Shown here one piece after another: positions 18,416-27,826 of a DNA stretch of 64,000 nt. Source of the stretch: Vibrio agarivorans. Lineage in GTDB: Bacteria > Pseudomonadota > Gammaproteobacteria > Enterobacterales > Vibrionaceae. The translations under genes and the position numbers were made by a program. The notes beneath the pieces were generated by a model that saw only the letters and a list, made by a program, of their open reading frames with translations, was not told the origin of the DNA and did not search any database. The stretch covers positions 1,646,241-1,710,240 of the forward strand of contig NZ_JAUFQF010000004.1 in NCBI RefSeq assembly GCF_030409635.1, written 5' to 3'. Every line of letters starts with the position of its first letter. The stretch's first letter is position 1.

Positions 18416-19420
18416 TTAATCGCGCAGCTGGGCAACCGAGTCGCGACGCACTAAGGTCGGGGTATAACGAATCGAGTCATGATGCTCACTATCGGCTTGT
18501 GATAGTGCCAATGACAGTTGTGCGGCTTTCTCTGCCATCATGCTAATTGGGTAGCGAATGGTGGTAAGGCGAGGGTAAACATAGCGAGCAATTAAGCCAT
18601 CATCGAAGCCGATGATGGATAGCTGATCGGGTACCGCAATGCTATTTTCTTGAGTAATCGATAGTGCGCCCGCCGCCACGTAGTCGTTATAAGCAACCAC
18701 TGCGGTCATATCGAGAGATTTACTCAGCAGGGTTGTCATGGCTTGCTCACCACCGTCACTGTTAGGCTCACAATATTCAATATAAGAGCTTGGTAGTTCA
18801 ATATGGTTATCTTTCAGCGCTTGTCGATAGCCGTCAATTCGTTCATCAGCATCTTCAATCTTATGGCTTGAGGCGATACAAGCAATTTTGCTGTGACCTT
18901 GTTTGATCAAGTGTTCAGTCGCGAGATAGGCACCGCGATAGTTATCTAAAGAGATACAGCGATCTGCGATTTCAGGAATGGTGCGATTGATCAGCACGAG
19001 TCCTTTGACCTCTTTGGCATAGGCGATCAGTTCTTCATCACTTAGGCCTTTTGAGTGCAGTACTAAGGCATCACAACGGCTGTTGATCAGCAGCTCAATG
19101 ACACGCCGCTCTTCATCAGGATCATGGTAGCCATTACCGATTAGGATATGCTTACCACTTTGGTGAGCCACATTGTCGATGGATTTGACCATCGCGCCGA
19201 AGAAGGGATCAGAGACATCACTCACTAACACCCCAAGAGTATTTGAACTCTTGCTCACCAAAGCCCTTGCCGTTGCATTTGGGCGATACCCCAGCAGTTT
19301 CATTGCCGTATGAACGGCGTCAATTGAGGTCTTACTCGCTTTGGGTGAGTTGTTGAGGACGCGTGAAACGGTCGCAACGGAAACGCCCGCCTCTTTAGCA
19401 ACATCCTTGATAGTAGCCAT
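18416..19420 (-). CDS. LacI/GalR-family repressor
   Basis: This 334-residue repressor opens with the LacI HTH (MATIKDVAKEAGVSVATVSR, then a hinge helix near RPNATARAL), followed by a periplasmic-binding-like sensor domain. It closely resembles E. coli GalR/GalS as recalled, for example DVSDPFFGAMVKSI, LIGNGYHDPDEERR and SIIGFDDGLIARYVYPRLTTIRYPI. It is convergent with the importer operon. The GalR-type palindromes at 15022 and 22558 are plausible targets, with a weaker one at 19608 by its own promoter. Confidence 0.92.
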   Translation of the reverse strand: MATIKDVAKEAGVSVATVSRVLNNSPKASKTSIDAVHTAMKLLGYRPNATARALVSKSSNTLGVLVSDVSDPFFGAMVKSIDNVAHQSGKHILIGNGYHDPDEERRVIELLINSRCDALVLHSKGLSDEELIAYAKEVKGLVLINRTIPEIADRCISLDNYRGAYLATEHLIKQGHSKIACIASSHKIEDADERIDGYRQALKDNHIELPSSYIEYCEPNSDGGEQAMTTLLSKSLDMTAVVAYNDYVAAGALSITQENSIAVPDQLSIIGFDDGLIARYVYPRLTTIRYPISMMAEKAAQLSLALSQADSEHHDSIRYTPTLVRRDSVAQLRD

Positions 19421-19607
19421 TTGGATTCTCCCTACACCCCGAGCTTTCGATTTGTGCCAACGGTCTCAAGGTGTTGTGTCTTGGTGACACACTGACAAAC
19501 AGTGCGTGTATTCTCATATTACACCTGATGTGTAACAACAGAGCAACCGAAGAAATAAATAAATTCTGGAACTTTTTTATAGTACTGATTTATCAGGATT
19601 TAATGCA

Positions 19608-19623
19608 ATGGTAACGTTTGCTT
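19608..19623. promoter_or_regulatory. Weak GalR-type site between the repressor gene and nnrS
   Basis: ATGGTAACGTTTGCTT keeps the AACGTTT core and matches 10 of 14 positions of the glpD palindrome. It lies between the divergent repressor gene and nnrS and could mediate autoregulation. Confidence 0.35.
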
Positions 19624-19699
19624 TTATAACATGCATGTGTTGTACATGTTAAAAGTTGGGCGTAGACTGATCACATCAACGAAAAAACGAGATTTCCTC

Positions 19700-20884
19700 A
19701 TGCTAAATATTACCGACCGAAAAGTAGAAGAAGGCATTACCCCGGTTTTGCGATTGGGGTTTAGGCCCTTTTTTCTGCTAGGCAGTCTCTATGCCATTAT
19801 CGCTATCGTGCTTTGGGTTTGGATGTTTCAAACCGGTGCGCCATCCGCACTTAATGTTCCACCACTATGGTGGCATGTGCATGAGATGATGTTTGGCTTT
19901 GGTATGGCAATCGTTATGGGCTTTGTGCTGACGGCGGTACAAAACTGGACGGGGATCCCTGGCACCAAATCTTATCGCTTGGCTGTGCTGGTTGCGCTAT
20001 GGCTGGTTGTGCGAATTTTATTTTGGACACCAGCGCCACTGTGGTTGGTGTCGAGTATCGAAGCGCTGTTTTTAGCGCTGTGTGCCTATGAAGTCGGTTT
20101 GCGAGTGGTTAAAGCAAAAGGCTGGCGTAATTTGTTCTTCATTCCACTGTTCGTTTTAGCCATAGGTGCAAACTTTGCGAGCTATGCCACCATCAAAGGT
20201 ATGCCTCCATTTAGTTCTAGCGCGGTTTGGCAAGCGATGTTGTGGTGGTTCGCCCTGCTGTTGTCGGTTATGGGGGCACGTGTTATTCCATTCTTTACTG
20301 CGCGTCGCTTCAACTTTGAAAAGCCTCAGCCTTGGATTTGGCTCGAATGGGCAAGCAATTTGCCCATCATGATCCTTTTTGTTTTGAGCTTTTTCCCACT
20401 GACCTTTGCCGAGCTTGGGATGCCAATCATGTTGTTTGCAGGTATTGCTCAATTCGTTCGTGTCATGCGTTGGAAACCTTGGCGCACCTTGAGTGAGCCG
20501 CTAGTGTGGTCATTGCACTTGAGTTATTTGTGCTTACCTTTAAGTCTGATATTACGCGGCGCTTGGGATAACCCGATGGCACAGTATGCTTTGATCCATC
20601 TATTTGCTATCGGAACCTTCGGCGGGGTGATTCTAGCAATGATTGCTCGTGTGACAATGGGCCACACCGGTCGCGCCATCTATGAAGGGCCGAGTATGTG
20701 GTTAGCGTTTGCATTAATTGTTGTAGCTGCTTTAGTGAGAAGCATTGGCACCGCATTTTACCCTGAGCTGATGATGCGTTGGATAGAAATTGCCGCTGTG
20801 CTTTGGGTTGTGGCTTTTGGTCTATTTGTAGTGAAGTTTGCCAAGATGCTCATCACCGCTCGCGTTGATGGGCACCCTGGCTAG
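19700..20884 (+). CDS. nnrS: NnrS-family heme/copper membrane protein
   Basis: This 394-residue protein has about twelve hydrophobic segments and the NnrS hallmarks: LRLGFRPFFLLGSLYAI at the N-terminus, PPLWWHVHEMMFGFGMAIVMGFVLTA, RVIPFFTAR and HLFAIGTFGGVILAMIARVTMGHTGR. The many conserved His residues fit heme/copper binding. The family is linked to nitric oxide tolerance. The ATG at 19700 gives the conserved N-terminus; an upstream in-frame ATG at 19631 adds 23 unlikely residues. No denitrification genes lie nearby. Confidence 0.9.
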   Translation: MLNITDRKVEEGITPVLRLGFRPFFLLGSLYAIIAIVLWVWMFQTGAPSALNVPPLWWHVHEMMFGFGMAIVMGFVLTAVQNWTGIPGTKSYRLAVLVALWLVVRILFWTPAPLWLVSSIEALFLALCAYEVGLRVVKAKGWRNLFFIPLFVLAIGANFASYATIKGMPPFSSSAVWQAMLWWFALLLSVMGARVIPFFTARRFNFEKPQPWIWLEWASNLPIMILFVLSFFPLTFAELGMPIMLFAGIAQFVRVMRWKPWRTLSEPLVWSLHLSYLCLPLSLILRGAWDNPMAQYALIHLFAIGTFGGVILAMIARVTMGHTGRAIYEGPSMWLAFALIVVAALVRSIGTAFYPELMMRWIEIAAVLWVVAFGLFVVKFAKMLITARVDGHPG

Positions 20885-20890
20885 TCGAAG

Positions 20891-22447
20891 TTAAACTAAA
20901 TAACTGAGCTTACTGTGTTGCTCTGCGATATACGCTTCGATGTGCTCAACTTGAGTGTTTGAGAGCTCTAACCCAACTTTCGTACGGCGCCAAATGATAT
21001 CTTCGGCGCTGTATGCCCACTCGGTGTTCATTAAGAAGTCGATTTCGTGTTGGAATAACGTTCCGCCAAAGTTCTCGCCCAATTGCTCTATCGTCTTTAT
21101 CCCTTCGAGGAGTTGATGGACTTGTGACCCATATTGACGTGCGTATCTTTGTAGCTGCTGTGATGGAATAAATGGATAGATAACGTCTAGCTGCAACATA
21201 AAGCTGTGTAGGTCAGTGTCGAGATCACCACCATAGAGAGGCAAAGTACTCTCCCTCGCCGCTAAAGTTTGCGGAAGGTAAGGGACGAGTTTTTCAATGG
21301 CTGCTTGAGCCAACTTGCGATAGGTGGTGAGCTTTCCGCCAAATATGGCCAGTAGAGGGGCTTCATCCATCTCTTGCTCAAGCTCTAAAGTATAATCACG
21401 TGTGATCGCTTGTGGGGAATCAGACTCATCATCACATAGCGGCCTCACTCCACTGAATGTCCAAACAATATCCTCTCTCTTTACAGTGTGGACAAAGTGC
21501 TGATTGACGACATCAATCAGGTAGTCGACTTCATTATCGGTAATCTTAACGTCGCGCGGATCGCCGTGATACTCCTGATCGGTCGTGCCAATCATAGAGT
21601 ATTTACCAAGGTAAGGGATAACAAACACGATACGGCCATCTTTATTTTGCAAGATATAGGCTTCTTCCTGTTCATGAATCTTTGGCACAACAATATGACT
21701 GCCTTGAATCAAACGGATATTGCGCGGTGATGGCGCCTCTAACCCATGGTCATAAAACTGCTTCACCCAAGGGCCTGCTGCGTTAACAAGAGATTTAGCA
21801 TAGTAGATCTCTTTGTGGTCGCTACGCAGGTTATTTACCGTTACCTTCCATAAGCCCTGTTCGCGAACCGCCTTTTCAACACGGGAATAGTTGTTGATGA
21901 TGGCTCTGTTCGTGCGAGCAGTTTGTAAGTTGGCTAGCACCAAACGAGCATCATCAACCCAGCAGTCGGAGTATTCAAAACCAATTCTAATTTCTGGTTG
22001 AAACAATCCACTATCACTGAGGTTAACTCGTTTGCTGGCCGCGAGAGCCGACTCTTCTCTACCGGTGATCGGGCGCTTACCAAGTGTGTCATAGAGAAAC
22101 AACCCTGCGCGAATCATCCAGGCAGGACGCAAAAAGGGACGATGAGGCAGGCGAAAGCGCATAGGGAACGCTAGGTGCGGTGCTTTCTTGAGCAGCACTT
22201 CACGCTCTGCTAAAGCTTCAGAGACGAGACGAAATTCATAATGCTCTAAATAGCGTAGCCCGCCATGAATGAGCTTTGAACTGGCAGAGGAGGTGGCGGA
22301 GGCAAAGTCCGCTGCGTCAAATAGCGCGACTTGCAAGCCACGAGTCGCAGCCTCAGCGGCAATACCAGCACCGTTTATCCCACCGCCGATAACCAGCATA
22401 TCAAGGGGGTGCTGAGAGGTTGAGTGGGCATTTTTTATTCCGTTCAT
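20891..22447 (-). CDS. glpD: Aerobic glycerol-3-phosphate dehydrogenase
   Basis: This 518-residue FAD enzyme oxidises sn-glycerol-3-phosphate to dihydroxyacetone phosphate and feeds electrons to quinone at the inner membrane. It has the FAD motif MLVIGGGINGAGIAAEAATRG at residues 18-38, SSASSKLIHGGLRYLEHYEF, WTFSGVRPL and IFGGKLTTYRKLA. It is in the same orientation as glpK with a 208-bp gap that holds a GalR-type palindrome. Its length is near the E. coli enzyme (about 500). Confidence 0.96.
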   Translation of the reverse strand: MNGIKNAHSTSQHPLDMLVIGGGINGAGIAAEAATRGLQVALFDAADFASATSSASSKLIHGGLRYLEHYEFRLVSEALAEREVLLKKAPHLAFPMRFRLPHRPFLRPAWMIRAGLFLYDTLGKRPITGREESALAASKRVNLSDSGLFQPEIRIGFEYSDCWVDDARLVLANLQTARTNRAIINNYSRVEKAVREQGLWKVTVNNLRSDHKEIYYAKSLVNAAGPWVKQFYDHGLEAPSPRNIRLIQGSHIVVPKIHEQEEAYILQNKDGRIVFVIPYLGKYSMIGTTDQEYHGDPRDVKITDNEVDYLIDVVNQHFVHTVKREDIVWTFSGVRPLCDDESDSPQAITRDYTLELEQEMDEAPLLAIFGGKLTTYRKLAQAAIEKLVPYLPQTLAARESTLPLYGGDLDTDLHSFMLQLDVIYPFIPSQQLQRYARQYGSQVHQLLEGIKTIEQLGENFGGTLFQHEIDFLMNTEWAYSAEDIIWRRTKVGLELSNTQVEHIEAYIAEQHSKLSYLV

Positions 22448-22557
22448 ATTACTATCCCTAGGTGTAGTATCAGAGGTTACTTGCTGACTTATATGATGAG
22501 TGACGCAAGCGATAGGTTGGCAAAACCTCTGACAACGGCATGTTTAATTATCATACT

Positions 22558-22571
22558 GTAAACGTTTACAA
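22558..22571. promoter_or_regulatory. Perfect GalR/LacI-type palindrome upstream of glpD
   Basis: TGTAAACGTTTACA is a perfect 14-bp palindrome, 111 bp upstream of the glpD start. It has 13/14 identity with the site before the ABC permease operon, which suggests a shared repressor. Confidence 0.7.
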
Positions 22572-22655
22572 TTCGTGCGTGAGCAATGCCCTGTTTTACG
22601 TGTTAGCGCGTATCAGAAATGATAAATGTGCGCGGAAAACAGGGGAGGCGATAAG

Positions 22656-24212
22656 CTAGTCGGCGCTGTTTTCTTCATCCTCGAAGGACGCCCATAAGCG
22701 CGCGCACTCTATGGCTCGTTTCCAGCCTTTATAGCGACGTTGGCGTTTATCTTCATCAGGGTGAGGGATAAATCGAGTATCAATTTCAGCTTTGTCTTTG
22801 AGCTCATCAATATTGTGCCAAAATCCGACAGCCAAGCCTGCAAGGTAGGCAGCACCAAGGGCGGTGACTTCGGTTACTTTTGGGCGAATCACTTCGCTGT
22901 CGAGAATATCGGACTGATATTGCATTAAAAAGTCATTCGCGACTGCGCCGCCATCGACACGTAATGTTTTGATATTGATACCCGCATCTGCCTGCATGGC
23001 ACTTAGTACATCGTAGGTTTGATAGGCAATACTTTCTAAGGTTGCACGAATAATATGATTGCTGCTGGTGCCGCGTGTTAAGCCAACAATCGTTCCCCGA
23101 GCATAGGCATCCCAGTGCGGGGCACCAAGCCCAGTGAAGGCTGGAACCACATACACACCGTTTGATGATTCTACCTTTGTGGCAAAATACTCGGAGTCTT
23201 TGGCGTCTGAGATCAGCTTCAACTCATCTCTTAGCCATTGAATTGCAGCACCGCCCATAAATACAGAGCCCTCGAGGGCATAGCTTGGCTGGCCTTTTTC
23301 ATCACATGCGATAGTGGTAAGCAGCCCGTTTCGTGAAGTGACTTTTTCGTTACCAGTGTTCATCAGTAAGAAGCAGCCTGTGCCATAGGTGTTTTTGGCT
23401 TGTCCAGCTGATACGCACATTTGGCCAAACAGAGCCGCTTGTTGGTCCCCCGCGATACCAGCAATAGGGATACGCGTACCGCCCTTGCCACCAATGTTTG
23501 TTTGACCATAGATATGAGAAGAAGCGTTCACTTCCGGCATCATAGAGCGAGGTATGCCGAGCGTGTCTAAAAGGGTTTGATCCCACTCTAAGGTGTTGAT
23601 GTTAAAAAGCATGGTTCGTGAGGCATTGGTATAATCGGTGGCGTGTACGCGACCTGAGGTCATCTTCCATACCAGCCAAGTATCGACTGTACCGAACAGT
23701 AACTCTCCCGCTTCCGCTTGTTCTCGAGCTCCTTCAACATTGTCGAGAATCCATTTAATTTTTGTGCCAGAGAAGTAAGGGTCAAGCACGAGGCCAGTGC
23801 GCTCTCTCACATCGTCTTCAAGCCCTTGTTGTTTGAGTTTTTGACACAACGCAGAGGTGCGGCGGCATTGCCATACAATCGCGTTATATACGGGCTTTCC
23901 GGTGTTTTTGTTCCACACTATCGTGGTTTCACGTTGGTTGGTGATGCCGATAGCGGCCACTTCATCGCTTCGAATGCCCGATTTAGCCAGTGCTTCGATT
24001 AATGTTGAGCTTTGGGTTGCCCAGATCTCGAGAGGGTCGTGCTCAACCCAACCGGCTTTGGGGTAGATCTGGGTAAACTCACGTTGGGATACCGCAACAA
24101 TATTGGCGTGTTGGTCGAGAATGACCGCCCGGGAGCTGGTGGTGCCCTGGTCGAGAGCGACAACGTAGCGTGGGGTGTTGGAGGCAGCGTTATTGGAAGT
24201 TAAGTCAGGCAT
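22656..24212 (-). CDS. glpK: Glycerol kinase
   Basis: This 518-residue FGGY-family kinase converts glycerol to glycerol-3-phosphate in the cytoplasm. It has the ATP-binding N-terminus [35 protein letters not shown], the FGGY signature [15 protein letters not shown] and [15 protein letters not shown]. It is about 15 residues longer at the N-terminus than E. coli GlpK ([15 protein letters not shown] before the core). It pairs functionally with glpD downstream; no glpF lies in the window. Confidence 0.96.
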   Translation of the reverse strand: MPDLTSNNAASNTPRYVVALDQGTTSSRAVILDQHANIVAVSQREFTQIYPKAGWVEHDPLEIWATQSSTLIEALAKSGIRSDEVAAIGITNQRETTIVWNKNTGKPVYNAIVWQCRRTSALCQKLKQQGLEDDVRERTGLVLDPYFSGTKIKWILDNVEGAREQAEAGELLFGTVDTWLVWKMTSGRVHATDYTNASRTMLFNINTLEWDQTLLDTLGIPRSMMPEVNASSHIYGQTNIGGKGGTRIPIAGIAGDQQAALFGQMCVSAGQAKNTYGTGCFLLMNTGNEKVTSRNGLLTTIACDEKGQPSYALEGSVFMGGAAIQWLRDELKLISDAKDSEYFATKVESSNGVYVVPAFTGLGAPHWDAYARGTIVGLTRGTSSNHIIRATLESIAYQTYDVLSAMQADAGINIKTLRVDGGAVANDFLMQYQSDILDSEVIRPKVTEVTALGAAYLAGLAVGFWHNIDELKDKAEIDTRFIPHPDEDKRQRRYKGWKRAIECARLWASFEDEENSAD

Positions 24213-24310
24213 AATGTTTCATCCATGCTTTTTATAAGTATGGATAAATTATGCACACCAGAATTGAAAACGTGAGAAAAAATGACTGAAAGTGTTTCCC
24301 AAGTCATAAA

Positions 24311-24335
24311 AAACGGTCTCAATGTGAGACCGTTT
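24311..24335 (-). terminator. Terminator of dapD
   Basis: An 11-bp perfect stem (AAACGGTCTCA at 24311-24321 with its complement at 24325-24335) surrounds a 3-nt loop. A T-run follows on the minus strand, just beyond the dapD stop. Confidence 0.9.
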
Positions 24336-24383
24336 ACACACCTTTAAAAATAAGGCTTTATCTAATTTAATACGATAGAGGTA

Positions 24384-25415
24384 TTAGTTGTTTTTGTGCA
24401 GTTCGCTGTTCAGTTCAACCGCAGATTTGTTGGCTAGACATTCGATCTGACCTGTCACTGAGTTACGACGGAACAGTAGGTCAGAGACTCCTGCAAGGTC
24501 GCGTGCTTTCACCATTTCAACTTCGTTACCTGATGAATCAAGCATGCGAACTTTTGAGCCAGCAGTTACGTACAAGCCTGATTCAATAGTACAACGGTCG
24601 CCCATTGGGAAGCCAAGACCTGCGTTCGCGCCAAGCAGTGAGTTTTCACCGATAGACACAACCACTTTACCGCCGCCAGATAGCGTACCCATGATAGATG
24701 CGCCACCACCGATATCTGAACCGTTACCAACCACAACACCTGCTGAGATACGGCCTTCGACCATGCTCACACCGGTTGTACCAGCATTGAAGTTGATGAA
24801 GCCTTCGTGCATAACGGTTGTGCCTTCACCCACGTGTGCACCAAGACGTACACGAGACGTGTCAGCGATACGTACGCCCGTAGGAACCACGTAATCCACC
24901 ATTTTAGGGAACTTGTCGACACAATCTACGCTTAGTGCACGACCCGCTAGGCGAGCTTCAATCTGACGCTCTGCCAGTTCTGGTAGGTCGATCGGGCCTT
25001 CGTTTGTCCAAGCGATGTTGTGTAGTAGACCGAAGATACCATCAAGTACTGTACCGTGAGGCTGTACTAGACGGTTTGAGATAAGTTGCAGCTTTAGGAA
25101 GCCTTCAGCAACAGACTGAGGTTGTTCATCAGTTGCAAGAATAACAAGAACAAGAGGCTGTTCTGCTTGTGCGGCTTTTTCTGCGAATGCGGCGTTTGCG
25201 ACGTCGCCGTTTGCTGCGAATGCAATTGCAAGCTCAGCGCTTAGAGCTGGAGTGATTTCAATCGCTTGGTTACCTTGCTCGTACCCAGAGATTGGTGCTA
25301 GTGCATTAACCAACTCTTCAGAAGGGTTTAGAACTGGGCTTGGAAAAAACGCTTCGATGATTTTACCGTCACGGTTCTTAGTTGCTGTACCAAAGGCTAG
25401 AGAGAAGTAAGCCAT
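24384..25415 (-). CDS. dapD: Tetrahydrodipicolinate N-succinyltransferase
   Basis: This 343-residue enzyme of lysine/diaminopimelate synthesis transfers succinyl from succinyl-CoA to tetrahydrodipicolinate. The C-terminal half is a left-handed beta-helix of hexapeptide repeats (VRLGAHVGEGTTVMHEGFINF, SMVEGRISAGVVVGNGSDIGGG, SIGENSLLGANAGLG). This is the longer DapD form, not the 274-residue E. coli type. The start at 25415 (MAYFSLAFG) follows GGAGATT; an ATG 42 bp upstream would give an unrelated leader. Confidence 0.93.
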   Translation of the reverse strand: MAYFSLAFGTATKNRDGKIIEAFFPSPVLNPSEELVNALAPISGYEQGNQAIEITPALSAELAIAFAANGDVANAAFAEKAAQAEQPLVLVILATDEQPQSVAEGFLKLQLISNRLVQPHGTVLDGIFGLLHNIAWTNEGPIDLPELAERQIEARLAGRALSVDCVDKFPKMVDYVVPTGVRIADTSRVRLGAHVGEGTTVMHEGFINFNAGTTGVSMVEGRISAGVVVGNGSDIGGGASIMGTLSGGGKVVVSIGENSLLGANAGLGFPMGDRCTIESGLYVTAGSKVRMLDSSGNEVEMVKARDLAGVSDLLFRRNSVTGQIECLANKSAVELNSELHKNN

Positions 25416-25590
25416 TATTGAATCTCCATCTATCAATTCATTAAAAGAGCACCGCATGTGCTCATCAGATATTACTCATCTTAAATAGACGTTGTGCGAG
25501 TTTAAAGGGGCATTTGGTGTAAAGTCCGTAAACAAATACCTATTGTCTTTTTGGCGACACTTCTGTCTATTCAGATGTATAAGAAAACAA

Positions 25591-25616
25591 AAAGCCCGAA
25601 GTCTCCTTCGGGCTTT
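25591..25616 (-). terminator. Terminator of the peroxiredoxin gene
   Basis: An 11-bp perfect stem (AAAGCCCGAAG at 25591-25601 and its complement at 25606-25616) is followed on the minus strand by TTTTTGTTTTC. It lies 103 bp downstream of the peroxiredoxin stop. Confidence 0.88.
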
Positions 25617-25718
25617 GATTATTTGACTTTACTAAACTGATTGGGCGTAGTGTGCTTTTGCACTTGTTTTATATTTGTCCAACCATGCACCAGGTTTGAG
25701 CGCTGGTGTGTTTGCTAA

Positions 25719-26327
25719 TTACTTAGCTAGGTCGTCAGCGTGCTCAGATAGGAATGCTGCAACACCTTTTGGTGACGCGTCCATACCTGATTTGCCTTCT
25801 TCCCATTGTGCTGGGCAAACTTCACCGTGAGTTTGGTGGAAGTTTAGCGCATCAACCATACGTAGCATTTCATCGATGTTACGGCCTAGAGGTAGGTCGT
25901 TAACTACTTGGTGACGTACTAGACCGTCTTCGTCGATTAGGAAAGAACCACGGAAAGCAACGCCTGCTTCTGGGTGCTCAACGTCGTATGCTTTACAAAT
26001 TTCGTGCTTAACGTCAGCGACTAGTGGGTATTTAACTTGACCGATACCGCCGTCTTCAACAGCAGTGTTACGCCATGCGTTGTGAGAGAACTGAGAATCG
26101 ATTGAAACGCCGATAACTTCAACGCCTTTCGCTTGGAAGTCAGCAAGACGGTTGTCGAATGCGATTAGCTCAGATGGGCAAACGAAAGTGAAATCTAGTG
26201 GGTAGAAGAAAACAACTGCTTTCTTGCCTTTAGTGAATTCTGCGAAGTTGAAGTTATCAACAATCTCACCGTTACCTAGAACAGCTGCAGCAGTGAAGTC
26301 TGGGGCTTGACGACCAACTAGTACCAT
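25719..26327 (-). CDS. Typical 2-Cys peroxiredoxin (AhpC/TsaA family)
   Basis: This 202-residue thiol peroxidase reduces hydrogen peroxide and organic peroxides. The peroxidatic Cys is about residue 50 in DFTFVCPSE, and the resolving Cys is in GEVCPAQW. The active-site Thr and Arg context (PLDFTF, GSFLIDEDGLVRH) is present. The start at 26327 follows TAGGAG; the longer frame has no ribosome site. It is divergent from oxyR, so activation by OxyR is likely. Confidence 0.95.
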   Translation of the reverse strand: MVLVGRQAPDFTAAAVLGNGEIVDNFNFAEFTKGKKAVVFFYPLDFTFVCPSELIAFDNRLADFQAKGVEVIGVSIDSQFSHNAWRNTAVEDGGIGQVKYPLVADVKHEICKAYDVEHPEAGVAFRGSFLIDEDGLVRHQVVNDLPLGRNIDEMLRMVDALNFHQTHGEVCPAQWEEGKSGMDASPKGVAAFLSEHADDLAK

Positions 26328-26537
26328 TTTTTTGCTCCTAAATATTTTAAAGTCTGGCACGCTTAACATTCCGTAATGGTTATGCAGCGCTTCAGTCCGT
26401 GTTTGTACGGGACAAATACTAGTACAAAGCGTAGTATAGAAAAAAGCGAATTAAATAGATTGAGTTAATCGAAAAAAGCGATAATCCCAAAGGATGTGAG
26501 CTCGATTACGAACCGGCGGGAATACCCTGATAGTTTT

Positions 26538-27443
26538 ATGAATAAATGGCCAAGTTTAAAGCAGTTACATTACCTTATTACGCTGCATGAAACCCGTCAC
26601 TTCAGTGAAGCCGCTGAGAAGTGTTTTGTGAGTCAATCAACCCTTAGTAAAGGAATACAAAACTTAGAAGAGTTGATTGGCTGTCCTCTATATGAAAAGA
26701 AGGACAAGAAAAGCCCTCTGGTTTTCACCCAAGCTGGCGAGTTAGTCGTAGAACATGGACGTGAACTATTAGCAAAAGGACAAGATCTGGTTGAGTTAGG
26801 TTATTTATGCCAAGGTGAGACGATGCAAGGGCAGTTAAGAGTCGGATGTATTCCGACTATTGCGCCTTTCCTACTGTGTGACCTAGTGCAGCAGGTAAAT
26901 AGCCAATACCCTCAACTTGACTTGCTACTAAGAGAAGACACGACTTCTAATCTTCTTGCCGCACTGCGTCAAGGCACGCTTGATGTACTCATTCTTGCAC
27001 TGCCGGTCGATATCGATGGCATGCACAGCTGTATCGTCGGCGAAGACCCATTTAAGATGATCATCAGTCGTAATCAAGCAGACCAGATCACGGCACCGAT
27101 TCGCTATGATGATTTGCCAAATGAGTCTGTGTTTTTGTTGGAGCGTGAACACTGTCTTACTGAGCACGCGGTTTCAGCGTGTGCGCTGACGGAGAAAGAG
27201 AAGATTAATCCTTTCAGTGCGACCAGTCTTCACACGCTTGTGCAGATGGTAGCTAACGGGCTTGGTACGACTTTTATCCCACAAATGGCGATTGATCACG
27301 GGCTTTTGGACAACCAGAACTTGGTGATTGTCGATCCCCCTGGGCAAGAGGCCTATCGTAAAATAGGTCTCGTTTGGCGACCAAGCACCTCACGTTCAAA
27401 AACGTTTGAACAATTGGCTGAGGTTGTATCAGAGCTACTATAA
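26538..27443 (+). CDS. oxyR: Peroxide sensor OxyR
   Basis: This 301-residue LysR-type regulator has an HTH (LKQLHYLITLHETRHFSEAAEKCFVSQSTLS) and an effector domain that retains the redox cysteines of OxyR: HCLTEHAVSAC, two Cys nine residues apart, matching C199/C208 of E. coli. FSATSLHTLVQMVANGLG matches the region after C208. It is divergent from the 2-Cys peroxiredoxin, its likely target. The ATG at 26538 begins MNKWPSLKQL; a GTG at 26496 is less likely. Confidence 0.93.
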   Translation: MNKWPSLKQLHYLITLHETRHFSEAAEKCFVSQSTLSKGIQNLEELIGCPLYEKKDKKSPLVFTQAGELVVEHGRELLAKGQDLVELGYLCQGETMQGQLRVGCIPTIAPFLLCDLVQQVNSQYPQLDLLLREDTTSNLLAALRQGTLDVLILALPVDIDGMHSCIVGEDPFKMIISRNQADQITAPIRYDDLPNESVFLLEREHCLTEHAVSACALTEKEKINPFSATSLHTLVQMVANGLGTTFIPQMAIDHGLLDNQNLVIVDPPGQEAYRKIGLVWRPSTSRSKTFEQLAEVVSELL

Positions 27444-27458
27444 GCCGGCTATATCTAG

Positions 27459-27487
27459 AAAAGAGTGCAAAATCGCACTCTTTTTTT
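27459..27487 (+). terminator. Terminator of oxyR
   Basis: GAGTGC at 27463-27468 pairs with GCACTC at 27475-27480, extended by A/T pairs and followed by seven T residues. Confidence 0.9.
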
Positions 27488-27611
27488 GTATCTACTTTGT
27501 CTAACTTTCCCTTTTATCCCTTAGTCTAAGCCTGTTAATGGCAATAATTGCCAAATAAAATTCCATCGATATATGGAATTTGCAGAGTATTCCTCTTCTG
27601 GTGTGATTTTT

Positions 27612-27627
27612 ATTGTGAAATTTTACA
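27612..27627. promoter_or_regulatory. Upstream copy of the ATTGTGAAATTT palindrome
   Basis: ATTGTGAAATTTTACA differs from the perfect copy at 27655 by one base over 16. The copies are 43 bp apart, about four helical turns, which suggests cooperative binding of one regulator. Confidence 0.5.
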
Positions 27628-27654
27628 GGCTTTGAATGTAGGACCTTTCATAAA

Positions 27655-27672
27655 ATTGTGAAATTTCACAAT
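27655..27672. promoter_or_regulatory. Perfect 18-bp palindrome upstream of aceB
   Basis: ATTGTGAAATTTCACAAT is fully symmetrical. It resembles a CRP site but the TGTGA and TCACA arms are 4 bp apart rather than 6, so CRP is not favoured. The binding factor is unknown. Confidence 0.55.
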
Positions 27673-27811
27673 GTTAATTTTACACCTGCAATTTCGTCTG
27701 TTGTTCGATTGCATTCACCTCAACCATCGCAACGTGTTTATTTCTCTGGTGTTCTGATTCCAGTTTAAATTCATACAAGTGTTTAAAACGCAAATTAGCT
27801 TGGGTTTTTTA

Positions 27812-27826
27812 TGTAATTAAATTACG
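27812..27826. promoter_or_regulatory. HexR-like operator upstream of aceB
   Basis: TGTAATTAAATTACG matches the Vibrionales/Shewanella HexR-type consensus (TGTAATTAAATTACA, from memory) at 14 of 15 positions. HexR is a KDPG-responsive RpiR-family regulator of central carbon metabolism, which fits a glyoxylate-shunt promoter. Confidence 0.6.

Noticed and set aside
24260..24290. GalR-type operator upstream of glpK
   Set aside because: GAAAACGTGAG shares only the AACGT core and lacks symmetry; it is too weak to list.
27655..27672. CRP binding site upstream of aceB
   Set aside because: The TGTGA and TCACA arms are separated by 4 bp, not the 6 bp required for CRP, so it is listed as a palindrome with unknown binder.
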